DNA from: Actinomadura litoris
GTDB taxonomy: Bacteria > Actinomycetota > Actinomycetes > Streptosporangiales > Streptosporangiaceae
DNA length: 64,000 bases
Assembly (NCBI RefSeq): GCF_009733595.1
Contig: NZ_WOFH01000011.1
Location: forward strand, 124,001 to 188,000
Direction of reading: 5' to 3'
Shown: piece by piece, positions 27,214 through 33,397 of the stretch
Layout: each line of letters starts with the position of its first letter
Numbering within the stretch: the stretch's first letter is position 1
Program-made: the position numbers and the translations under genes
The notes under the pieces: generated by a model
What the model was told of the DNA's origin: nothing
The model's database searches: none
The model's input: the letters and a program-made list of their open reading frames with translations, nothing else

Positions 27214-27948
27214 GTGGAGGGGCCGTTCATGCGGATCGAGGACAGCGGGCTGGTGGTGCCGCTGCGCCCCGACGTTACGACGGTCGGGAGAGGGAGAGGA
27301 GTCGACATCCGCCTCGACGACCCGAGTGTGTCCCGTTTGCACGCAGAGATCGTTCGACGCGGCCCGTATGTGTATGTAGTCGACATGGGCCTGTCCCGTA
27401 ACGGAACACGAGTCAACGGCCGGCCCATCGCCCGCCGTGTCCTGGAAGACGGCGACGTCGTGAGCTTCGGCACGGCGCGCTGCCGGATGGGGGGCATCCC
27501 CCGTGAGGAGGTCGACCCGGACGTCGAGCTGCGGCGTGCCGTCGCTCCCGAGCTCACCCGCCGCGAGGTCGACGTGCTGACCGCGCTCTGCCGCCCCGCC
27601 CTCTCGGACGAGGCGTTCGTGGCGCCCGCCACCGCCCGCGACATCGCGGGCGAGCTGGTGGTCACCGAGGCGGCCGTCAAGCAGCACCTGCTGCGGCTCT
27701 ACCAGAAGTTCCGGATCCCCGAAGGGGCCAACCGCCGGACACGGCTGGCGAACGAGGTCATCGCGATGGGCCTCGTCCGCCCGCTGCCGCCGGTGCACGT
27801 CCCCCAGCAGGGCCGCCCCATGGACGGCCGCGCGACGAACGGGGTCCGGGGCGCCGAACCGCGCAGACCCGGCCCTCCGGGGCACACCGCCGGACACGTC
27901 ACCGCACCGGGCCGCCCGGCCCACGCCGCCGGCCGCAGAGCTAGCTGA
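27214..27948 (+). CDS. FHA-domain protein with a C-terminal helix-turn-helix
   Basis: Soluble 244-residue protein. Residues about 10-90 form a forkhead-associated phosphothreonine-binding domain with all hallmark parts: TTVGRGRGVDIRL, S-V-S-R-L-H, and S-R-N-G-T-R-V-N-G. Residues 105-190 look like a winged or LuxR-like HTH module (LTRREVDVLTALC, TARDIAGELVVTEAAVKQHLLRLYQKF, then RRTRLANEVIAMGL). A disordered Pro/Arg-rich tail follows. GTG 27214 has GGAGG seven bases upstream. The combination suggests a transcription factor whose partners or activity depend on Ser/Thr phosphorylation. No kinase gene is adjacent; the only one in the window is at 40296-42383. It interrupts the usual folD-DUF3017 neighbourhood. 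Confidence 0.85.
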   Translation: MEGPFMRIEDSGLVVPLRPDVTTVGRGRGVDIRLDDPSVSRLHAEIVRRGPYVYVVDMGLSRNGTRVNGRPIARRVLEDGDVVSFGTARCRMGGIPREEVDPDVELRRAVAPELTRREVDVLTALCRPALSDEAFVAPATARDIAGELVVTEAAVKQHLLRLYQKFRIPEGANRRTRLANEVIAMGLVRPLPPVHVPQQGRPMDGRATNGVRGAEPRRPGPPGHTAGHVTAPGRPAHAAGRRAS

Positions 27949-27950
27949 TT

Positions 27951-28045
27951 GCAGTGCGTGTGGTGGGGGGGGGGGGGGGGGGCCCCCCCCCCCCCCCCGG
28001 GGGGGGGGGGGGGGGCGCTGGGGCCCCCGCCACCACACGCACTGC
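27951..28045. repeat. poly-G/poly-C/poly-G tract inside a 16-bp inverted repeat
   Basis: Three runs of 18 G (27965-27982), 16 C (27983-27998) and 17 G (27999-28015) lie between perfect 16-bp inverted arms (GCAGTGCGTGTGGTGG at 27951-27966 and its complement at 28030-28045). It can fold as a long GC hairpin or as G-quadruplexes. It begins three bases after the FHA stop codon. Exact run lengths in an assembly are doubtful, and a sequencing or assembly artefact is possible. Confidence 0.8.
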
Positions 28046-28290
28046 GGCGATCGCTGGCATCGCTCCGAACTCGCCTGACGGCTCGCTGTGCCTGAAGCAG
28101 CGCCCTTGGCGTCGGGCGCTGGACGCCCTCCTTCGGCGGGCACTGCGGCGATCGCTGGCATCGCTCCGACTCGCCTGACGGCTCGCTGCGCCTGAAGCAG
28201 CGCCCTTGGCGTCGGGCGCTGGACGCCCTCCTTCGGCGGGCACCGCGGCGATCGCTGGCATCGCTCCGACTCGCCTGGCGGCTCGCTTCG
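28039..28290. repeat. ~100-bp tandem direct repeats, 2.5 copies
   Basis: Unit 1 (28039-28139, 101 bases) and unit 2 (28140-28239, 100 bases) are nearly identical, differing by about one indel and one or two substitutions. Unit 3 starts at 28240 and departs after about 50 bases. Each unit begins GCACTGCGGCGATCGCTGGC and contains the CTCGCCTGACGGCTCGC core. There are no unique spacers and no plausible gene. Confidence 0.88.
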
Positions 28291-28348
28291 CGATCAGTTT
28301 CTTGCTTCGCTCGAAACTACCTTCGGACGCGATCGCGGCGTTCCGGTC
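28249..28348 (+). repeat. inverted repeat element, copy A
   Basis: 100 bases that recur as the reverse complement at 30506-30606 with about four differences. The left part continues the tandem repeats above; the right part (CGATCAGTTTCTTGCTTCGC onward) is shared only with copy B. Together the copies bracket folD, the GNAT gene and the 59-residue membrane protein gene. Confidence 0.9.
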
Positions 28349-28435
28349 ACCGCGGGCTGAGCTTACGGACGTCCTTGTGCAGGTCGGTGCGGGTTAGCAA
28401 GGCTTTCCGAGGCGCGGCATCGGGCTTCGCGATCT

Positions 28436-28463
28436 TGACCGGTGGGGCTCGCCCCACCGGTCA
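28436..28463. repeat. 13-bp GGTGGGG/CCCCACC hairpin downstream of folD
   Basis: Perfect 13-bp stem (TGACCGGTGGGGC and complement) with a two-base loop, 58 bases after the folD stop on its strand. It may terminate folD. The sequence before it (CTTCGCGATCTT) and the stem are also found at 59418-59466, so it belongs to a dispersed family. Confidence 0.7.
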
Positions 28464-28520
28464 GTCAGCAAGTCCGCGTGACCGGTGGGGTCACTTCGAA
28501 GGGCGCTCTCGGGGCGGTGG

Positions 28521-29369
28521 TCAGGGGGTGGCTTCTGCGGCCTCGACGACGTTGGCCAGGAGCATGGCCCTGGTCATCGGGCCTACGCCGCCGGGGTTGG
28601 GGGCGACCCAGCCTGCGATGTCCTTGACGTCGTCGGCCACGTCACCGGCCAGTTTGCCGTCCACGCGGGAGACGCCCACGTCCAGGACGGCGGCGCCGGG
28701 CTTGACCATGTCGGCCGTGATCAGGCCGGGGACGCCGGCGGCGGCCACCACGATGTCGGCCTTGCGGGTGTGCGCGGCCAGGTCGCGGGTCGCGGTGTGG
28801 CAGAGCGTGACGGTCGCGTTCTCGCTGCGGCGGGTCAGCAGGAGGCCGAGGGAGCGGCCGACCGTGATGCCGCGCCCGACGACGGTGACCTCGGCGCCCT
28901 TCAGCGGGACGTCGAAGCGGCGCAGCAGGTCGACGATGCCCTTCGGCGTGCACGGCAGCGGGCCCGGCTGCATGAGGACGAGGCGTCCGAGGTTGACCGG
29001 GTGCAGGCCGTCGGCGTCCTTGAGGGGGTCGATGCGCTCCAGCACGCGCTGCTCGTCCAGGCCCTTGGGCAGCGGGAGCTGGACGATGTAGCCGGTGCAG
29101 GACGGGTCGGCGTTCAGCTCGGCGACGGCGCGCTCCACCTCGTCCTGCGTGGCGGTGGCGGGGAGGTCGCGGCGGATGCTCTCGATGCCGACCTCGGCGC
29201 AGTCGCGGTGCTTCATGTTGACGTAGGAGTGGCTGCCGGGGTCGTCGCCGACCAGCACCGTCCCGAGACCGACGGAGACGCCGCGGTCGCGGAGCGCCTC
29301 CACGCGTGCCTTGAGGTTCGAGCGGATCTCGGCGGCGGTGGCCTTGCCGTCCAGGATCTGAGCCGTCAT
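28521..29369 (-). CDS. folD: bifunctional methylenetetrahydrofolate dehydrogenase / methenyltetrahydrofolate cyclohydrolase
   Basis: Interconverts 5,10-methylene-, methenyl- and 10-formyl-tetrahydrofolate, supplying the formyl donor used by PurN and PurH encoded nearby. 282 residues. Tyr49-x-x-x-Lys53 (SYVNMK) is the dehydrogenase/cyclohydrolase catalytic pair. YIVQLPLPKGLDEQ and the NADP-binding VVGRGITVGRSLGLLL are clear, and the C-terminal signature is APNPGGVGPMT. ATG 29369 follows GGAGGAAC. It is divergent from the GNAT gene and separated from purH by an inserted repeat-rich segment, so it is not in one operon with purNH here. Confidence 0.97.
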   Translation of the reverse strand: MTAQILDGKATAAEIRSNLKARVEALRDRGVSVGLGTVLVGDDPGSHSYVNMKHRDCAEVGIESIRRDLPATATQDEVERAVAELNADPSCTGYIVQLPLPKGLDEQRVLERIDPLKDADGLHPVNLGRLVLMQPGPLPCTPKGIVDLLRRFDVPLKGAEVTVVGRGITVGRSLGLLLTRRSENATVTLCHTATRDLAAHTRKADIVVAAAGVPGLITADMVKPGAAVLDVGVSRVDGKLAGDVADDVKDIAGWVAPNPGGVGPMTRAMLLANVVEAAEATP

Positions 29370-29563
29370 GTGTTCCTCCGCGCTGTGTCGCCAGGGCCCC
29401 GTCCACCCAGGCGCGCGGTGTCCGGACTGTGTTCGCTCCCCGGTGGTGATCCACCTTGACCGCGCCAGTCGCGTCGACCGCCATCGTATCCGCCGAGTGG
29501 CCCGCCGAAATAGCGGTTAAGTGGCCCTGCCGGGCGCGGCATCGCGGGTCCTAGCGTGAGCGG

Positions 29564-30157
29564 ATGAGCAGCTCGTGGTACGACCGTCCGGTCCTGAGCG
29601 GCCGCTATGTGCGGCTGGAGCCCCTGTCCCTGAGCCATGCCGAGGGCCTGTTCGAGGCGTTCAAGGATCCGGCGATCTGGACGTGGCAGAACAGCGCCCA
29701 GCCCCGGAGCGTCGAGGAGACGCGGGAGGCGATCGGGAAGGCGCTCGCGGACTGCGAGCGCGGCGTCCGGCTGCCGTGGGCCCAGATCGACGCGGTGACC
29801 GGCGAGGTCGCGGGCGAGACCTCCTACTACGAGGTCGCGCCGGCCGACCGCGGGCTGTGCGTCGGGCACACCCGGCTCGGCACCCGCTGGCAGCGGACGG
29901 GCGTCAACACCGAGGCCAAGCTCCTGCTGCTCGGCCGCGCCTTCGACGACCTCGGCGCGATCCGCGTCGGCTGGCACACTCACGTGTCCAACGAGCGGTC
30001 GCGGCGGGCGCTGGAGCGTCTCGGCGCGTCGTTCGAGGGTGTCCACCGCAAGCACCGGATCCGCGCGGACGGCTCGGTCCGCGACACCGCCGTCTACGGC
30101 ATGACCGACGACGACTGGCCCGCCGCCGGGACCGCCCTGCGCGCCCGGCTGCGCTGA
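29564..30157 (+). CDS. GNAT-family N-acetyltransferase (RimJ/RimL-like)
   Basis: Acetyl-CoA dependent acetyltransferase of 197 residues, closest in pattern to the RimJ/RimL protein N-acetyltransferase group (Acetyltransf_3). RYVRLEPLSLSHAEGLFEAF starts the fold. GHTRLGTRWQRTGVNTEAKLLLL is the acetyl-CoA binding strand-loop region, and HTHVSNERSRRALERLGASFEG is the conserved helix with N-x-x-S-x-R-A-L-E-R-L-G. The substrate is unknown. The ATG is preceded only by GCGG, so translation may be near-leaderless. It lies inside the segment bracketed by inverted repeats and may have arrived with them. Confidence 0.88.
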   Translation: MSSSWYDRPVLSGRYVRLEPLSLSHAEGLFEAFKDPAIWTWQNSAQPRSVEETREAIGKALADCERGVRLPWAQIDAVTGEVAGETSYYEVAPADRGLCVGHTRLGTRWQRTGVNTEAKLLLLGRAFDDLGAIRVGWHTHVSNERSRRALERLGASFEGVHRKHRIRADGSVRDTAVYGMTDDDWPAAGTALRARLR

Positions 30158-30162
30158 CCCGC

Positions 30163-30342
30163 TCAGTCCTCGTCGGGACGCTGCCGCCAGGCGATGAGCC
30201 GGTCGGTGCCGTGCCAGCCGAGCTGCGCCGCGAGCATCGCGGCCAGGATCGCGGCGATCAGCCCGATCACCTGCCGGGACTCCATCAGCAGGCCGCCGGT
30301 CTGGACGACCGACCCGGCGAAGAGGGCCACCACCACGTCCAT
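30163..30342 (-). CDS. 59-residue single-span membrane protein
   Basis: Short gene convergent with the GNAT gene. The ATG at 30342 has GGAGG four bases upstream, which makes it believable. Two hydrophobic stretches (residues 3-12 weak, and 25-42 GLIAAILAAMLAAQLGW strong) suggest one transmembrane helix with a charged tail ending PDED. I recognise no family. Codon third positions are G/C rich as in neighbouring genes. Confidence 0.6.
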   Translation of the reverse strand: MDVVVALFAGSVVQTGGLLMESRQVIGLIAAILAAMLAAQLGWHGTDRLIAWRQRPDED

Positions 30343-30656
30343 CGCACCTCCAACGGCGACGCCCCACAGAGGTCAAGGGAGGGTTCAGGAGCGCGGCCAG
30401 GCAGAGGCTACCAACGAAAATCGGTGAAGAGACCAGGCCGCCTGTGGGTGGGGCGCAGCCCCACCCACACCTCGCCGCCGGCTGTTCTAACCCCAGCCGT
30501 CAACCGACCGGAACGCCGCGATCGCGTCCGAAGGCAGTTTCGAGCGAAGCAAGAAACTGATCGCGAAGCGAGCCGCCAGGCGAGTTCGAAGCGATGCCAG
30601 CGATCGCACGAGCGCCCGTTGAAGGGAGGCGCCCCAGCGCCGACCGCCGAGGGCGC
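30343..30656. other. repeat-bearing gap downstream of purH
   Basis: 314 bases with no gene. It holds a 12-bp hairpin at 30443-30469 (TGTGGGTGGGGC arms, three-base loop) of the same type as those at 28436 and 59418, then the inverted element copy B. No promoter is needed here except that of the 59-residue gene. Confidence 0.6.
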
Positions 30657-30657
30657 T
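30506..30657 (-). repeat. inverted repeat element, copy B, reaching the purH stop codon
   Basis: 30506-30606 is the reverse complement of 28249-28348. The next 50 bases (to 30657) match, more loosely, the GCGCCC...GGCGCTGG...CGCC...CTTC segment that ends each tandem unit at 28100-28239. The element thus runs right up to the purH TGA. Arms GAGCGCCC (30610-30617) and GGGCGCTC (30651-30658) could pair and end purH transcription. Confidence 0.85.
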
Positions 30658-32219
30658 CAATGAAAAAAGTGCCTGGTGTTGGTGAAGTAGAGGGTGGTGC
30701 CGGTCTTCTCGGCGGCGGCTATGACCTTGTCGTCGTTGACGGAGCCGCCGGGTTCGACGATGGCGCGGACCCCCGCGGCGGTGAGGACCTCAAGGCCGTC
30801 GGGGAAGGGGAAGAACGCGTCGGAGGCGCCGACGGCGGTGGCGGCGCGGTCGGTGCCGGCGCGGGTGACGGCGAGCTTGGCGGAGTCGACGCGGTTGACC
30901 TGGCCCATGCCGACGCCGACGGTGGCGCCGTCGGCGGCGAGGAGGATCGCGTTGGACTTCACCGCGCGGACGGCGCGCCAGGCGAAGGCGAGGTCGCGGA
31001 GGGTGGCCTCGTCGGCGGGGGCGCCGACCTTGAGCTCCCAGGCGGAGGGGTCGTCGCCGGGGGCGTCGAGGTGGTCGACCTCCTGGAGGAGGACGCCGCC
31101 GTCGACGCGCCGGTACTCGGTGGTGGTCGCGGGGGCCTTCGGGCAGCGCAGGAGGCGGATGTTCTTCTTGCGGGTGAGGATCTCGACCGCGGCGTCGTCG
31201 AACTCGGGCGCGACGAGGACCTCGGTGAAGATCTCGGCGACCTGCGCGGCGAGGAGGGCGGTGACGGGGCCGTTCACGGCGATGACGCCGCCGAAGGCCG
31301 AGAGGGGGTCGCAGGCGTGCGCCTTGCGGTGGGCCTCGGCGAGGTCGGCGCCGACGGCGATGCCGCACGGGTTGGCGTGCTTGATGATCGCGACGGCGGG
31401 CGCGTCGAAGTCGTAGGCGGCGCGGCGGGCGGCGTCGGCGTCCACGTAGTTGTTGTAGGACATCTCCTTGCCGTGGAGCTGCCGCGCCCCGGCCAGGCCG
31501 CCGCCGGAGCCGTCGGTGAACAGGGCGGCGCGCTGGTGCGGGTTCTCGCCGTACCGCAGGACGTTCGCGCGCTGCCAGGTCGCGCCGAGGAAGTCGGGCC
31601 AGCGGGTCTCGGCGGCGGTCTCGTCGGGGGCGTACTCGCCGGCGAACCAGGACGCGACGGCCACGTCGTAGGACGCGGTGTGCGCGAACGCGCGGGCGGC
31701 GAGGCGGCGGCGCTCCTCCAGCGTGAAGCCGCCGGCGCGGACGGCCTCCAGGACGGTGCCGTAGGCGGACGGGTCGACGACGACCGCGACCGACGCGTGG
31801 TTCTTCGCGGCGGCGCGCACCATCGTGGGCCCGCCGATGTCGATCTGCTCGACGCACTCGTCGGGCGTCGCGCCGGAGCGGACGGTCTCGGCGAACGGGT
31901 ACAGGTTGACGACGGCGAGGTCGAACGGCTCGACGGAGAGGTCCTCCAGCTGCTGGAGGTGGTCGTCCTTGCGCCGGTCGGCGAGCAGGCCCGCGTGGAC
32001 GTTGGGGTGCAGGGTCTTGACCCGCCCGTCCAGGCACTCGGGGAACCCGGTGAGCTTCTCCACCTTCATGACCGGGACGCCGGCGGCGGCGATCCGCCCC
32101 GCCGTCGAGCCCGTGGAGACGAGCTCGACCCCGGCCTCGTGCAGGCCCCGGGCGAGGTCTTCCAGCCCGGTCTTGTCGTACACGCTGATCAGCGCGCGCC
32201 TAATCGCCACCCGACTCAC
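30657..32219 (-). CDS. purH: bifunctional AICAR transformylase / IMP cyclohydrolase
   Basis: Last two steps of IMP synthesis: formylation of AICAR with 10-formyl-THF, then ring closure. 520 residues from GTG 32219, which has GGGGAG eight bases upstream and overlaps purN by 20 bases. The N-terminal MGS-like cyclohydrolase domain has ISVYDKTGLEDLA and STGSTAGRIAAAGVPV. The transformylase domain contains RYGENPHQRAALF, GKEMSYNNYVDADAA, and IKHANPCGIAVG with the K-H pair used in catalysis. The C-terminus ends RHFFH; family members typically end in a similar RHFRH. Confidence 0.97.
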   Translation of the reverse strand: MSRVAIRRALISVYDKTGLEDLARGLHEAGVELVSTGSTAGRIAAAGVPVMKVEKLTGFPECLDGRVKTLHPNVHAGLLADRRKDDHLQQLEDLSVEPFDLAVVNLYPFAETVRSGATPDECVEQIDIGGPTMVRAAAKNHASVAVVVDPSAYGTVLEAVRAGGFTLEERRRLAARAFAHTASYDVAVASWFAGEYAPDETAAETRWPDFLGATWQRANVLRYGENPHQRAALFTDGSGGGLAGARQLHGKEMSYNNYVDADAARRAAYDFDAPAVAIIKHANPCGIAVGADLAEAHRKAHACDPLSAFGGVIAVNGPVTALLAAQVAEIFTEVLVAPEFDDAAVEILTRKKNIRLLRCPKAPATTTEYRRVDGGVLLQEVDHLDAPGDDPSAWELKVGAPADEATLRDLAFAWRAVRAVKSNAILLAADGATVGVGMGQVNRVDSAKLAVTRAGTDRAATAVGASDAFFPFPDGLEVLTAAGVRAIVEPGGSVNDDKVIAAAEKTGTTLYFTNTRHFFH

Positions 32220-32862
32220 CGGCCGAGCTCCCCTCGTATTCGGACGAATCACTGCTCTTCATCGAAACGCGCCGGCCCTGCACCGTCCAGCCGTCGCGGG
32301 CGAGACGTCCGACGACGTCGACCAGGAGGCGGCGCTCCACCCGCTTGATCCGCTGGTGCAGGGACTCCTCGTCGTCGCCTCGCCGCACCTGGACGGTCTC
32401 CTGGGCGATGACGGGGCCGGTGTCCACGCCTTCGTCGACGAAATGCACCGTACAGCCCGTGACCTTCACTCCGTACGCCAGGGCGTCCCGTACGGCGTGG
32501 GCGCCGGCGAAGGAGGGCAGGAGCGCCGGGTGGGTGTTGACGGTGCGTCCGCCGAAGCGGGCGAGGAAGCGCGGGCCGAGGATCTTCATGAACCCGGCGG
32601 AGACGACGAGGTCGGGCTCGTGCGCGGCGACCGCGGCGGTGAGCGCCTCGTCCCAGGCGTCGCGGGAGGCGAAGTCGGGGATCGCCCGGGTGAAGGCGGG
32701 GAGCCCGGCGCGTTCGGCGCGCTCGACGCCGCCGGTGCCGGACCGGTCCGCGCCCACGGCCACCACCTGGGCGCCGTAGGCTGGATCCGCGCACGCGTCG
32801 AGCAGCGCTTGTAGGTTGGTCCCCGCGCCGGAGACGAGGACGACGAGCCGGGCGGACACCAT
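32200..32862 (-). CDS. purN: phosphoribosylglycinamide formyltransferase
   Basis: Transfers the formyl group of 10-formyl-THF to GAR in purine synthesis; 220 residues. The N-terminal phosphate-binding turn is LVSGAGTNLQALLDA. The catalytic core has the active-site asparagine and histidine in N-T-H-P-A-L-L-P-S-F, followed by GCTVHFVDEGVDTGPVIAQ with the catalytic aspartate. The start is ATG 32862 or the adjacent GTG 32859; the latter is better spaced from GGGAG. The last 20 bases overlap purH, tying the two folate-dependent enzymes together. Confidence 0.96.
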   Translation of the reverse strand: MVSARLVVLVSGAGTNLQALLDACADPAYGAQVVAVGADRSGTGGVERAERAGLPAFTRAIPDFASRDAWDEALTAAVAAHEPDLVVSAGFMKILGPRFLARFGGRTVNTHPALLPSFAGAHAVRDALAYGVKVTGCTVHFVDEGVDTGPVIAQETVQVRRGDDEESLHQRIKRVERRLLVDVVGRLARDGWTVQGRRVSMKSSDSSEYEGSSAGESGGD

Positions 32863-32949
32863 GACTCCCTGGCGGACGTGGGGTTGTTCGGTTCGCACGA
32901 AGCCTATCGGCCTCGCTCGACGCCCAGGAATCCACGGGAGGAATCGGAC

Positions 32950-33390
32950 GTGAGCGACCGGCAGGGGCAAGGGAGCGGGGGAACGGCACCGGCCGGACGG
33001 CCTCCCGCCGAGCGGACCGGCATGCGGGCCCTGTGGCTCGGCGGCCTCGCCCTGCTGACCACGTTCTTCTTCTTTCCGCTGGGGTTCGTGCTCGGCATCG
33101 CGTCGCTGGTGGTGGGGATCAGGGCGCAGCGGCTGGCGCGGCGGGCGAGCGCGACCGCGCCGGGCGCCACCGCCGGCATCGTGCTCGGCTCGATCGGCCT
33201 GGCGATCTCGCTGCTGGCGATCGTGACCGCGGCGTACCTGGCGCGGGAGTTGGACGGCTTCAACAAGTGCCTCAACGGCTCCAACACCGTCGCCGACAGG
33301 CAGGCGTGCCACGACCACTACTACCCGAAGATGGACGAGAAGCTGCGCCTGCCCAAGGGGACGATCGAGGACCTCGGCGTCGGCCTCTGA
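32950..33390 (+). CDS. small two-helix membrane protein (DUF4190-like)
   Basis: 146-residue protein with a disordered Gly/Pro-rich N-terminus, two transmembrane helices (ALWLGGLALLTTFFFFPLGFVLGIASLVVG and TAGIVLGSIGLAISLLAIVTAAYLA) and an extracytoplasmic tail with two cysteines (CLNGSNTVADRQACHDHYYP). The hydrophobic pattern matches DUF4190-type proteins. GTG 32950 has GGAGG eight bases upstream; an open frame 24 codons longer has no support. It is divergent from purN across 87 bases and convergent with the PerM-like gene, seven bases apart. The function is unknown. Confidence 0.75.
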   Translation: MSDRQGQGSGGTAPAGRPPAERTGMRALWLGGLALLTTFFFFPLGFVLGIASLVVGIRAQRLARRASATAPGATAGIVLGSIGLAISLLAIVTAAYLARELDGFNKCLNGSNTVADRQACHDHYYPKMDEKLRLPKGTIEDLGVGL

Positions 33391-33397
33391 CCGCCGG

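Noticed and set aside
28039..28290. CRISPR array
   Set aside because: Units are ~100 bases, directly abutting, with no unique spacers and no cas genes.
28249..30606. Composite transposon or insertion sequence
   Set aside because: No transposase or recombinase lies between or beside the inverted copies, and no target-site duplication is apparent.
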